Positions 8,179 to 17,378 of a stretch of DNA of 64,000 bases are shown in pieces. Both the position numbers and the translations under genes were made by a program. Below the pieces are notes generated by a model, which had not been told where the DNA came from, searched no databases, and saw nothing but the letters and a program-made list of their open reading frames with translations. The DNA comes from JAWVFM01 sp963823245 (lineage in GTDB: Bacteria > Actinomycetota > Thermoleophilia > Solirubrobacterales > 70-9), in contig CAWGKQ010000007.1 in NCBI GenBank assembly GCA_963823245.1, positions 1 to 64,000 on the forward strand, written 5' to 3'. Numbering within the stretch: position 1 is the first letter of the stretch; each line of letters opens with the position of its first letter.

Positions 8179-8621
8179 GTGCGCTTCTGGGATACGTCCG
8201 CGATCGTGCCCCTCCTGGCGGAGGAGGCGTGGACTGAGATCCCGGCCGAGCTCGCTCGCTCGGACGGCGCCGTGGTTGTCTGGTGGGGGACTCGCGTCGA
8301 ATGCACGTCCGCGCTTCGTCGCCGCGAGCGCGCCGGCGACGTCGACGCCGCGGGCGTCAAGCGGGCAGCCACCGTGCTCGAGAAGCTGAGAAGCGCTTGG
8401 TCCGAGGTCGCCCCCGCCGAGGCAGTGCGGCGGGAAGCGGAACGTGCGTCTGGCGGTACACGCCCTCCGCGCCGGCGACGCGTTCCAGCTCGCCGCCGCA
8501 CGGGTGTGGCGCGGCGAGGTCGCCGAACGGACCGCAGTTCGTGTCGTTCGACCGTCGCCTCCGCGACGCGGCGTCGCGTGAGGGGTTCATGGTGCTCCCG
8601 GAGGAGCTGCCGGCGGCCTGA
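8179..8621 (+). CDS. PIN-domain toxin (VapC-like), two frameshifts
   Basis: GTG at 8179 begins MRFWDTSAIVPLLAEEAWTE with the first PIN Asp, followed by VVVWWGTRVECTSALRRRER with the conserved Glu. After a slip near 8445 comes HALRAGDAFQLAAARVWRGE (third acidic residue, GDAFQLAAA), and after another near 8540 FVSFDRRLRDAASREGFMVL to the stop. About 146 aa. It is the toxin of the third antitoxin-PIN pair of this island. Confidence 0.8.
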
Positions 8622-8624
8622 GCC

Positions 8625-9191
8625 TCAGATCACCGCGTGGAGCCGGCGGCCCATCGCGGCGCCCGAAGCGCCGAAGCAGCCGCAGAGCCTCGAGAACTCG
8701 CGATCGGCCTCGTACTCCCGGCGCACGAGCCGCGCGGGCATCAGGAGCGCCGCCGCGAAGACGCTCGCCTCCTCCTCGATGTCCGGCAGGTCGGGCGGCG
8801 GCGCCTTCGGGTCGGGCTGCTCGTCGGCCTGGACGGCCGTCGAGCGGCAGAAGAGCGAGCGCTCGCCGTCGCTGTGGAGGACGAAGTGGCCGAGCTCGTG
8901 GCCGATCGTGAAGCGGCGCCGCGGCGGCCACTCGCGGCCCTCCTCGGCGTTCACCCAGATCTCGCCGGCGCCGGCGAGCAGGAGGCCCGAGAGGCCCTGG
9001 CCCTCGGCGAGCTCGGGGCAGCCGGGCGCCGTGGTCAGGTCCTCGACGTCGCGGACGAGCAAGCCGAAGTGCGTGTCGGCGATCGCCTCCACAGGAACCG
9101 GGAGGCTCTCGCCGTCCCATAGCCAGCTCGGCAGGCTCGCCAGAACGCCCTCCGCGCGCCGCTCGATCGCCTCGATCTCGGCCTGCTTCAT
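8625..9191 (-). CDS. ImmA/IrrE family metallo-endopeptidase
   Basis: Intact 188-aa protein. The zinc-protease motif HELGH is at residues 98-102, preceded by RRRFTIG, with the third-ligand region EEEASVFAAALLMP near 139-152. This is the COG2856 core of ImmA/IrrE (PprI) proteases, which cleave XRE-type repressors such as ImmR or DdrO. No DNA-binding domain is fused to it. An XRE-like gene and a sigma-factor gene lie directly upstream on the same strand, which points to that XRE-like protein as the substrate. Confidence 0.88.
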   Translation of the reverse strand: MKQAEIEAIERRAEGVLASLPSWLWDGESLPVPVEAIADTHFGLLVRDVEDLTTAPGCPELAEGQGLSGLLLAGAGEIWVNAEEGREWPPRRRFTIGHELGHFVLHSDGERSLFCRSTAVQADEQPDPKAPPPDLPDIEEEASVFAAALLMPARLVRREYEADREFSRLCGCFGASGAAMGRRLHAVI

Positions 9192-9204
9192 CGGCGGGGC
9201 GATC

Positions 9205-9444
9205 CTAGTCGCGGGCCGAGTCGAGGCGGGCGATCGCGCGGAGAAGGTGGCCGAGCGCGCGCAGCGAGCCGAAGCTGATGCCCCCGCCGGTTCCGACGAG
9301 GCGGTTGAGCTCGAAGCGCAGCGCGGCGTCGGCGAGCGGCTCGCCCGCGGTGGCCACGGCGAGCAGCCCGGCGAGCGGCCAGTCGCGCTCGCGGACGGCG
9401 AAGCCGAACACCCTTCTCACGTGATTTCGATTGCCGGTCCTCAT
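9205..9444 (-). CDS. Hypothetical protein, 79 aa
   Basis: A short frame from ATG at 9444 (MRTGNRNHVRRVFGFAVRER) with an Ala/Leu-rich helical body ends 14 nt before the ImmA-type protease gene. The position between the XRE-like regulator and the protease in one operon and the absence of overlap argue that it is translated. No recognised family and no clear ribosome-binding site. Confidence 0.45.
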   Translation of the reverse strand: MRTGNRNHVRRVFGFAVRERDWPLAGLLAVATAGEPLADAALRFELNRLVGTGGGISFGSLRALGHLLRAIARLDSARD

Positions 9445-9489
9445 GTGAAGTCGGAGTCGCTCGGCGCGGCCCGTGGCTGACGGGCGCTC

Positions 9490-10131
9490 TCAGCCCCCGA
9501 GGAAGAGCTCGTCGACCTCGTCGCGCTCGATGCCCTCATCGCGGGCGGGCGCTGCGGCGCTGGCCGGCGCCGCCGGAGCCTCGCCGCCGTGGTCGGCATC
9601 GGCATACGCCTTTCTCGCGAACACGGCGCCCTCGCCGGCATCCGGCGGGGCGACGCGCTCGCCGGCTCTGCGCAGCGCGTCGCGCGTCGTGTCGACGATG
9701 CCGGCCAGGGCGTCGAGCACGCGGTCGGAGACCCCGGAGGGCTCGAGCAGGCCGTGCTCCATCTGGTTGTAGTAGTAGGCGACCTTCTCCTCGCGGCCGC
9801 CGACGCCAAGCTTCTCGGCGAGTCCAGCGACCAGCTCGTCGCGGCGGATCCGCGCTCGGTTGCGAAGCTCGGGGAGGAGCATCGGCCACGAGCCCGAGAC
9901 GCCCGCGAGCGACTCGGTGAGCGCGGTCACCACCTGCTCGGCGGGCGAGCCCCGGTACGCCTCGGGGTCCCACGGCTGACCGGGTGCCCGGGCGAGGTAG
10001 CCGTCGATGAGCGCCTCGAGCTCGGCGCGGTCGGCGCCCTCGAGGCGCTCGACGTAGGCGAGCGGGTCCGCCTCGCCGCCGGCTTGGTGCTCTCGGATGT
10101 ATTCGCGCAGGAGCCGATCGACGTCGGTCAT
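9490..10131 (-). CDS. Putative XRE-like regulator of the ImmA/sigma operon
   Basis: Intact 213-aa protein. The centre (about residues 106-160) reads RIRRDELVAGLAEKLGV, then EEKVAYYYNQMEHGLLEP and VSDRVLDALAGIVD, with the helix spacing of an XRE-type helix-turn-helix (helix, LA..LGV turn, Y..ME.G recognition part). The N-terminal 100 residues are acidic and helical. The C-terminal 60 residues are Ala/Pro-rich and probably unstructured, a plausible cleavage linker. The gene lies 10 nt after the sigma-like gene. It could be a repressor, or an anti-sigma partner removed by the ImmA-type protease; which of these is inference. Confidence 0.6.
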   Translation of the reverse strand: MTDVDRLLREYIREHQAGGEADPLAYVERLEGADRAELEALIDGYLARAPGQPWDPEAYRGSPAEQVVTALTESLAGVSGSWPMLLPELRNRARIRRDELVAGLAEKLGVGGREEKVAYYYNQMEHGLLEPSGVSDRVLDALAGIVDTTRDALRRAGERVAPPDAGEGAVFARKAYADADHGGEAPAAPASAAAPARDEGIERDEVDELFLGG

Positions 10132-10141
10132 GGAGTTTCCT

Positions 10142-10791
10142 CTAGCCGGAAGCCTCGAGGTCGTCGCGCAGATCCTTGCGGAATCGGCTGGTGATCTGGT
10201 GGACGTTGTCGACGCTCATCGGCGGATTGAGGCCGGGGTGCTCCTCGTTCACCCGCTCGGCGACGTCCTTCGCCTCGAGGTCCTCGAACACGGAGAGCTC
10301 GACGACGCGCCGGTGCACGTCGCTCAGCGCGTCGAGGCGGCGGTCGATCACGTCCTGGGCCCCGATTGCGGTCGTCGGGTCCTTGGTCACGGCGGCGGGC
10401 CCCCCGTGGATGTGCTCGTCGTCGGCATGCTCCTCGGGCAACGGCGCCTCGTCGAGCGTGCGCTCGCGCTTGCTCGTGGAAGTCGGCGATCGCGGCGCGC
10501 GAGGACGTGCTGACGAGATTCCAGAACTCGCCTTGGCTCGTGCCCTTGAAGCGGGCGAGCGATGGCGTCGGCGAAGGTCTTCGCGGCGATGTCCTCGGCG
10601 TCGGACTCGGTCGGGACCTTGAGCCGCGCGCGGCGAACGAGGTCGGCGTAGCGGCGGAAGACGAGGATCGCGAGCGCGTTCCTGCATCGCCTCGGTCTCG
10701 CCGGCCTCGCGGGCAGCGACTGCGTAGGCGAGGAGCTCCTCGTCTGTGGAGGCGGGCGAGTTCGAAGTCGCTGGCGTCGTCTGAACGGCAT
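10142..10791 (-). CDS. Sigma-70-family RNA polymerase sigma factor, frameshifted
   Basis: Several frames join into one protein: TDEELLAYAVAAREAGETEA, then ILVFRRYADLVRRARLKV with DAEDIAAKTFADAIA (region 2, with the EDI.A.TF.. core), then FWNLVSTSSRAAIADF, and DVIDRRLDALSDVHRRVVEL with SVDNVHQITSRFRKDLRDDL (region 4 helix-turn-helix). At least four slips occur between 10440 and 10780. The start is taken as the ATG at 10791. It heads the sigma, XRE-like, 79-aa, ImmA operon. It may direct transcription of its own operon or of the divergent zinc-ribbon/cREC genes. Confidence 0.65.
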
Positions 10792-10942
10792 GTCGAGTTC
10801 TGTCGCCGGTGGGCGAGTGGCCAGCCGGCGCATAGACCTCCCGGTCCCTACGACCCCCGGGCGGCGGCGAAAGATAGCGCTTGTGGCAGACGAAACTTTC
10901 GCGGGCATTGGGCCCCTCGCCGAACGAGAGTTGCTTTCAATC

Positions 10943-10983
10943 GTCAGGTCGGCGGGTGAGTGGCGGACCTGACAGACGTGTCA
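10943..10983. promoter_or_regulatory. Pair of overlapping palindromes in the divergent intergenic region
   Basis: The 334-bp spacer 10792-11125 has no gene. It holds GTCAGGTC (10943-10950) and GACCTGAC (10966-10973), an 8-bp perfect inverted repeat with a 15-base gap, and overlapping it TGACA-GACG-TGTCA (10970-10983), a 5-bp inverted repeat with a 4-base gap. Their position between the sigma/XRE/ImmA operon and the zinc-ribbon/cREC genes suggests operators for the XRE-like protein. No convincing -35/-10 pair was found. Confidence 0.4.
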
Positions 10984-11125
10984 CAAGATCGTCTCGCGGC
11001 GACTACGGTCGCTGCCAGTTGTCCATCAAGAGCGGCCGAGGGACCCGGACCGACGACGCCGCGGCAACCGACCGAGATCTCCGGATCGAGGCACGGTGCT
11101 ACAGCCGGGATCGATGGAGGTACTC

Positions 11126-11475
11126 ATGCCCAGTCAATCCGAGCTCGCGCGCGAAGCGGAATGGTTCAAGCAGATCCTCGGCCTCGGCCCAAAGCCGAAG
11201 CCGCTGGCTCCCGGCGGCAAGGTCTGCCAGGGCTGTGGGGAGATCGGCTACTACGCGACGATCGAAGAGCACACGGCGGCGCATTGCGACTCGGCCGGAG
11301 ACTTCCTCGCCTTCTCCTCGGGCCACGAGAAGTGCACCTGGACGACCGCGGCGAGTGGTCTGAGGAGGCGCGTCTGGCGATATTGCGAGATCTGCCGCGG
11401 AACGGTCGGATGCGCTCGCCGATACGCGCCGCGGGCTCCACTGGGTCTGCCGTGAGTGCGAAGCGAGGACCGTGA
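11126..11475 (+). CDS. Zinc-binding hypothetical protein, frameshifted
   Basis: ATG at 11126 has GGAGG 5 nt upstream. The first part, MPSQSELAREAEWFKQILGL, is followed by CQGCGEIGYYATIEEHTAAH with Cys and His pairs of a zinc finger. Then frame slips (about 11340 and 11395) join DDRGEWSEEARL to YCEIC and GLHWVCRECEART, giving a second Cys4 site. The end is uncertain: either a stop at 11475 or read-through into the next zinc-ribbon gene. No family recognised; probably nucleic-acid or protein binding. Confidence 0.5.
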
Positions 11476-11903
11476 CCCTTGGCGAGCGACTCGACCTCGT
11501 CCTGCGCGAGCTGGCGAGCCGGCGGTTCGAGGAGCCGGTGGAGCCTTCGGGGGACAGACCGGACCCGACGGATTGGGACATCGAAGGCCTGCTTCGGGAG
11601 CCAAGGCTCGAGATCAAGCCGCTGCGCGGCTGGCTGCCGCCTGGGTTGGAGCTCTGCGACTCCTGCGGAACCGTGCGCGGCCAAACGTGGCGACGCGTGG
11701 AAGGCGCCGTCGAGCGCTTCGAGTCGACGTGCCTCTGCGAGGGCCGCGTTTGCGACTCCTGCGGGCGCCGCCGCATGCGGAGGCCGATAAGCAACTACTT
11801 CGACCCCGACGACGGCCACTGGTGGCATTGCGCATGGTTCATGGGCTACCAGCGGAAATGTCGCGACTGCCGCGCCGCCGACGAAGCCGGGCAGAAGCCG
11901 TGA
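11472..11903 (+). CDS. Zinc-ribbon hypothetical protein
   Basis: From GTG at 11472 (GAGG a few bases upstream) the 143-aa protein has MTLGERLDLVLRELASRRFE, then three Cys pairs: CDSCG near residue 59, CLCEGRVCDSCG near 83-94, and CRDC near 133. At least one treble-clef or ribbon zinc site is likely. Its stop (TGA 11901-11903) overlaps the GTG start of the cREC gene by 4 nt, so the two are coupled. It may be continuous with the preceding zinc-ribbon frame. Confidence 0.55.
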   Translation: MTLGERLDLVLRELASRRFEEPVEPSGDRPDPTDWDIEGLLREPRLEIKPLRGWLPPGLELCDSCGTVRGQTWRRVEGAVERFESTCLCEGRVCDSCGRRRMRRPISNYFDPDDGHWWHCAWFMGYQRKCRDCRAADEAGQKP

Positions 11904-12573
11904 GCGCGACGTTCACCGCCGACGACGCCCGCGCCTACATCGCCAGGTCCGCTGGCAGTTCGCGAAGACGATGCCGCAGTGGCCGCACGAGTACACGGTG
12001 CGCGAGTGGCGGCCGGAGCTCGAGCCGCAGTTCTTCGAGTTCGTCGAGCTCATCCGCCGCGAGGGGGTCGTGAAGCCATGGCCGCGGGAGGCGCCGAAGC
12101 CGCGGTACCACCTCACCTACCTCGAGATCGACGGGTGGGAGTACTGGACGATGGGGGCGCCCCTCTCTGAGACCACGGTGATCAACCGCGCAAACGAGAT
12201 CCGACTTTGGCTCGACGACGACTTGATCGATCGTGCCGCTCCGGAAGGCTGGGTGCACGTCACGACGGCTCCGGAGGCGATCTGGCTCCTCGACACGCGC
12301 CGGGTGGTCGAGCTTTCCCTCGACCACGACCTCGGTGATGACGATCGCTTTGGCCGTGGTATCGACGTCGTCGATTGGCTTGCCGAACAGCAGGAGGTTC
12401 ACGACCGGCCGCTGTGGCCGCGGGACGGGATCACCATCCACTCCGCGAATGCGTATGGCCGCGACGCCATGGTGCGGGCGATCGAGAACTACGCGGGGAA
12501 ACGTCTGCAGGTGCGCCGCTCGTTGACGGCGGGCGGGAAGCCGCGCCTCACCTTCTCGAGGCTCGAACCGTGA
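11900..12573 (+). CDS. Two-domain protein with cyclic-phosphate processing receiver (cREC) domain, one frameshift
   Basis: GTG at 11900 gives MSATFTADDARAYIA. A missing G near 11947 then restores RWQFAKTMPQWPHEYTVREW, DGWEYWTMGAPLSETTVINR and the rest. The N-terminal 95 residues form a conserved unnamed domain ending in WTMGAPLSETTVINRA. The C-terminal domain begins IRLWLDDDLIDRAAPEGWVH and has ELSLDHDLGDD and ITIHSANAYGRDAM, the hallmarks of the cREC family. That receiver-like fold is predicted to act on 2',3'-cyclic phosphates in RNA repair or conflict systems. About 224 aa. Confidence 0.65.
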
Positions 12574-12609
12574 GCAGGACTCATGGCCCCGAGGAGTTGA
12601 TCGAGTTCG

Positions 12610-13967
12610 CTAGCCAGCCCGGCGGATGATCGGCGCCAGCACCTCGTCGAGGCTCGGGCCGCTGCGGTGGCTCAGCTCGTAGGTCGCGCGGCGGATCGGG
12701 TGGGGCGTGTCGATCAGGCGAGCCAGGTCGATCGGGGTGCCCGTCGACGACCACGTCGCACTCGGTGTCGTTGATGGTCCGCTCGAGGTCGCGAAGCTGG
12801 TCGTCGCCGTAGCCCATCGCGGGGAGGACCGGGCCGATGTGCGGGTACTTCGTGAAGGTGTCGCGGATCGAGCCGACGGCGTAGCGGCGGGGATCGACGC
12901 GCGACGCTCCGGCCTCCCGGGCGGCCACCGTGCCCGCCCCGAAGGGCATCCCGCCGTGGGTGATCGTCGGACCGTCCTCGACCACGAGCGCCGTCAGTCC
13001 GTCGAGCGGCGGGCCGTCGTCGAGCGTGACCGGTGAGTCGGCCTGCATGACGGACGCATCCGGGTTGGCGGCCGCAATGTCCTCGAGGACCCGGCGGACC
13101 TGCTCATCGGTGGCGCTGTCGGCCTTGTTCACGATCACCAGGTCGGCCATGCGGAGGTTCGCCTCGCCCGGGTAGTAGGCGAGCTCGTCGCCTGGGCGCA
13201 GCGGGTCGGCGACCACGATCGAGAGGTCGGGGCGCAGGAACGGGAGGTCGTTGTTGCCGCCGTCCCAGATCAGGACGTCGCATTCGTCTTCGGCCAGCCT
13301 CGTGATCTCCTCGTAGTCGACGCCGGCGTAGACGAGCATCCCCATCTCGGCCGGGCGCTCGTATTCCTCGCGCTCCTCGATCGTCGGGTGGGAGGCGTCG
13401 ATGTCGGCGATCGAGGCGAATCGCTGCACGCGCATCGCCTCGAGGTCTCCATAGGGCATCGGGTGGCGGATCAGGCCGACCGTCAGGCCGGCGTCGAGCA
13501 GCGACCCTGCCCACCGCGCGGCTGGTCTGGCTTTTCCCGGCGCCGGTGCGCACGGCGCACACCGACACCACCGGCTTCGCGGCCTCCAGCATCGTCGCCT
13601 CCGGGCCGGGGAGCACGAAGCCCGCCCCGGCGGCCTGCGCGCGCGCAGCGACGTGCATCACGTAGGGGTAGGACACGTCGGAGTAGGCGAAGACGACCTG
13701 GTCGGCGCTCTCGGCGCGGATCAGCTCGACGAGCTCCTCCTCCGGGCGGATCGGGATCCCGTCCGGGTAGCGCGGGCCCGCCAGCGAGGGCGGATAGGTC
13801 CGGTCGGCGATGCCCGGGATCTGGGTGGCGGTGAAGGCGACGACCTCGACCCCGGGGTCGTCGCGGTACAGCACGTTGAAATCGTGGAAGTCGCGGCCGC
13901 CCGCGCCCATCACGATCACGCGCCGCGCGCGGGCACTCTCGGGTGGGCTGCCGGGCTTCCCTTCCAC
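12610..13967 (-). CDS. Cyclic 2,3-diphosphoglycerate synthetase-like P-loop protein, frameshifted
   Basis: RRVIVMGAGGRDFHDFNVLY opens the protein, followed by DQVVFAYSDVSYPYVMHVAA. A P-loop-like segment, VCAVRTGAGKSQTSRAVG, is near 13540. Then HPMPYGDLEAMRVQRFASIA, DVLIWDGGNNDLPFLRPDL and ADLVIVNKADSA follow. This order matches the COG2403/cpgS family, which makes cyclic 2,3-diphosphoglycerate in some archaea; bacterial members are uncharacterised. Slips near 13500 and 12735 break it. After the second the frame reads PIDLARLIDTPHPIRRATYE and stops at 12610. About 450 aa. It is divergent from carbamate kinase. Confidence 0.75.
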
Positions 13968-13999
13968 GGTCAGGCCAGCCTACGCGGTACAAAGCCGTC

Positions 14000-14916
14000 A
14001 TGCGCGTGGTCGCAGCCCTCGGAGGCAACGCCCTGCTTCGCAGGGGCGAGCGCGCCGACGCCGCGACGCAGCGGCGCAACGTCGCGGTCGCGGTGCGCGC
14101 GGTCGCCGAGCTCGCTCGCGACCACGAGGTCGTGGTCACGCACGGAAACGGCCCGCAGATCGGGTTGCTCGCCCTCCAGGCAGATGCGTCCGCCGGCGAG
14201 GCCGCCCGACCCGCTGGACGTGCTGGGCGCCGAGACGGAGGGGATGATCGGGTACCTCCTCGAGCAGGAGCTGACCAACGAGCTCGGCGGGCCGGCCCGT
14301 GGCCACTCTTCTGACCCAGGTCGTGGTGGATCGCGACGACCCGGCGTTCGAGCGGCCGACCAAGCCGATCGGCCCCGTCTACGAGCGGGAGGAGGCCGAG
14401 CGGCTCGCGGCCGAGAGAGGCTGGCAGGTGGCGCCCGACGGGGATCGCTTCCGGCGCGTCGTCGCCTCCCCGGAGCCGCGCGAGATCGTCGAGCTGCCGA
14501 CCATCAGGCTGATCGTGGAGTCGGGCGTGCTCGTCGTCTGCGTCGGCGGGGGCGGGATCCCGGTCGTCAAGGTGGAGGGCCGGCTGCACGGCGTCGAGGC
14601 CGTGATCGACAAGGACCTCGCGGCGGCGCTCCTTGCGGCGGAGCTGGGGGCCGACGCGCTCCTGCTCCTGACCGACGTGCCGGCGGTGGAGGCCGACTGG
14701 GGCACGTCGCGAGCGCACGCTCTGCGAGAGGCGAGTGTCGCCGAGCTTCGCGGGATGGGCCTCGCGTCGGGATCGATGGGCCCGAAGGCCGAGGCCGCCT
14801 GCCGGTTCGCCGAGCGCACCGGCGGGTTCGCGGGCATCGGCGCGCTCGGCGACGCCGCGGGGATCCTGCGCGGCGAGCGCGGCACTCACGTCGTAGCGTC
14901 TGCGGCCGGGCGCTGA
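14000..14916 (+). CDS. arcC: Carbamate kinase, two frameshifts
   Basis: MRVVAALGGNALLRRGERAD is the amino-acid-kinase N-terminus, with VVVTHGNGPQIGLLALQ. After slips near 14205 and 14290 come ETEGMIGYLLEQELTNEL, TQVVVDRDDPAFERPTKPIG and the C-terminal half GGGGIPVV, GVEAVIDKDLAAALLAAELG, LLLLTDVPAVEADWGT and GSMGPKAEAACRFAERTGG. Carbamate kinase interconverts carbamoyl phosphate and ATP with carbamate, NH3 and ADP in arginine/agmatine or purine catabolism. Full length of about 305 aa is normal. Its last 358 nt are repeated in the chimeric gene at 17085. Confidence 0.85.
14545..14902 (+). repeat. Direct repeat A, copy 1 (3' part of carbamate kinase)
   Basis: This 358-nt segment matches 17379-17736 without gaps and with only scattered substitutions (I estimate 94-96% identity by eye). 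It encodes the C-terminal domain of carbamate kinase. Confidence 0.85.
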
Positions 14917-15148
14917 CTACGCGCCCCGCGCCACCTCGCGCAGCTCACGGACCATCTCGCCGGAGTAGGCAGCATCGAATCGCTTGCGAGGCGACCGCTC
15001 TTGGCCCTGGCTGGCCATTGCGGCCAAAGACCGGTCGAACTATCCCCGATTCGTCCCAGCCAAAGGCCTTGACAGATGCCGGACTGGGCGTAATGTCCGG
15101 GCGGTAGCTGACCAGGCTCCGGCAGGGGGCCGTGTAAAGGAGGAAGGG

Positions 15149-16936
15149 ATGAAGAAGCTCAGCTGGGCGCTCGCCACGGGCGCGCTCGCGGCCTTCGTCT
15201 GGGCGGCACCGGCGGCCGCGAGCGACACGCTCGTCTCCGTCGGCAGCCCGACCACGCCGTTTTCGCAGAACAAGCAGAACGAGCCGGCGCTCGCGGTCGA
15301 TCAGCACACCCCGGCCGTGCTCGCGCAGGGCGCCAACGACAACATCGACATGGAGGCGTGCAACGCGGCCGACGACACGACCTGCCCGTTCACTCCGGGA
15401 GTCGGCTGTCTCCGGCCTGTCGTTCTCGCTCGACAGCGGTACGAACTGGACGCAGCCAACCTATTCGGGCTTCAGCGCCCGCACCTGCCTGGGTGCGGTG
15501 GGGCTCGAGTGATCCGCCGTGCGACCCGCTGACCCCGAAGGCGGGCAGATCGGGACGCTGCCCTGGTACTACGAGAACGGCGTCGTCTCCGACGGCGATC
15601 CGGCCCTCGCCTTCGGCCCGGTGCCGGACTCGAGCGGCAACTTCTCGTGGGCGAACGGGGAGCGGCTCTACTACGCGAACCTGACGGCGAACTTTGCCTC
15701 CAAGCGGAGCGACTTCACGATCAAGGGCGTCGAGGGAATCGGTATCTCGCGCACGGACGACGCGGCCGCCGCTGCCGGCGGCGACGAAGTCGGCGTGGAT
15801 GGATCCGGTCCTCCTCCCCAGCACCAGCGGCGCGGCGTTCGCCGACAAGGAGCAGGTCTGGGCCGACAACGCTCGAGTCGAGCCCGCATTTCGGCAACGC
15901 GTACGTTTGCTACGCCAACTACCGCGGCGGCCCGAGCGCCGGTTCCGCCGCTCACGACCTCCTCGTCGCAAGGTCGACCGACGGTGGCGACGACTGGTCG
16001 AATACTCAGGTGGCGAGCATCCCGGGGTCGGCCTCCGGGACGCAGTTCGGCGCCTTGAGCGGAGCGAGCGGCTGCACGATCCGCACCGCAAGCGACGGGA
16101 CCGTCTACGTGTTCTGGCTCGGCTGGGACCAGCAGCTCAAGCAGAACGGCATCTACATGGCCACGTCGAGCAACGGCGGCAAGGCGTTCACGTCGCCGCG
16201 GCGGCTCTTCCAGGTCGTGCATACCGGCCTCTTCGACCCGGTCCAGGGCCGGTTCGTGATGGACGGCATCGCCGGTGCCAGGGACGACCTCTCCGACGCT
16301 CCTAGCATCGACATCGCAAACGGCGCCCCAACGGGCGCGGGAGCGACGAACCAGATCGTGCTCACTTGGGTTGACGGTCGCGACGGCATCAACAACGAGC
16401 ACGTCATGTTCACGACGTCGACCGACGGCGGCCAGCAGTGGACTCAGCCGAGCGCGGTGGAGACCGCCGACGATCGCGGCTACTACTCCGCGGTCGCGAT
16501 CTCGCCGAACGGTCAGGACGTGTACCTGACCTACAACGCGTTCCTCGCGCCCTACCAGACGGACACGAGTCAGCCCCGTCCGCTCGTCGGCGTCGTGAAG
16601 CACGCCGACGTGGCCGGGGACGGGAGCGTGGGATTGTTCGGCGAGCTGAACCGCGGCACGTCCGGCGACGCCCGCGCCTCCAGCGCGAATGCGCTCACGG
16701 ACGAGTTCCTCGGCGACTACGTCTACGCGGTAGCGACGAACACCTACGGCGCCGCGGTGTGGAACGACGTCCGGAGGGCGGCCGACTGCCCGGCCGTCGA
16801 TGCCTGGCGGATGTCGCTCGAAGGAGGCCCGAGCGCGCCGCAGCCGGCGCCCGAGCAGGACTGCCCGACCACCTCCGGGAAGGTGTTCGGGAACACCGAC
16901 ATATTCGGTGGGTCATATCCGGATCCGACGCCGTAG
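15149..16936 (+). CDS. Secreted Asp-box (BNR/sialidase-like) repeat protein, frameshifted
   Basis: A strong AAAGGAGG site at 15136-15143 precedes ATG 15149. A Sec signal peptide follows: MKKLSWALATGALAAFVWAA, with cleavage after PAAA. The mature protein carries Asp-box motifs: SLDSGTNWTQ (other frame, near 15430), STDGGDDWSN, SSNGGKAFTS and STDGGQQWTQ. Such blades form beta-propellers of sialidases and related exported proteins. Slips near 15400, 15500 and 15800 divide it. About 590 aa. A GC-rich hairpin 28 bases after the stop may end transcription. Substrate unknown. Confidence 0.7.
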
Positions 16937-16964
16937 CGGCCGCGGCCACGACGATCGAGGCGAA

Positions 16965-16987
16965 AGGGCCGGCGCTCAGCCGGCCCT
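16965..16987 (+). terminator. Hairpin after the Asp-box protein gene
   Basis: AGGGCCGGC-GCTCA-GCCGGCCCT forms a perfect 9-bp stem with a 5-base loop. There is no clear U-tract, as is usual in high-GC actinobacteria. Confidence 0.6.
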
Positions 16988-17078
16988 CTCGTCGCCGCGG
17001 GCGATCAGCTCGCGAGAGCGCGGGTGTACAGCGACTGCGGACGCGACGCGACCGCCTGATTAGCCGTGCGCTCAGCCC

Positions 17079-17378
17079 GCTAGCGTGGCCACCGTGGCGC
17101 TGCTCGATCGCCTCCAAGGCCATGCTCGCAACGGCCTCGACCTCGCCATGGCGGCGTGGCCGCAGTTCATCCGCCCGCTCGCGCTCGAGCTCGCCTCGCA
17201 CCGCCCGATCCGGGAGGTGCTCCCGGGTGTCCACCACTGGACGGCGATCCACCCGCGAATCAGGGTCCCCGTCGACTCACTCTACATCGAGCCGGCCAGA
17301 GTCGTCGTCGACCCGCTGGTGCCGCGCGAGGACCTCGAGTGGTTCGAGGGGCGGGCGACGCCGAGCCAGATCGTCCTC
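17079..17378 (+). repeat. Direct repeat B, copy 1 (5' part of MBL-like gene)
   Basis: This segment aligns without gaps to 18717-19016, with near identity from 17101 on (about 97% by eye over 278 nt) and looser similarity in the first 22 bases around the start codon. The match ends exactly at the junction to repeat A. Confidence 0.85.

Noticed and set aside
8625..10791. Prophage or integrative element carrying an ImmA/ImmR pair
   Set aside because: No integrase, excisionase, relaxase, phage structural gene, tRNA or att-like repeat was found around it.
15149..16936. True sialidase
   Set aside because: Asp-boxes are present but the Arg triad and Tyr/Glu catalytic residues of sialidases could not be identified, so only the repeat type is claimed.
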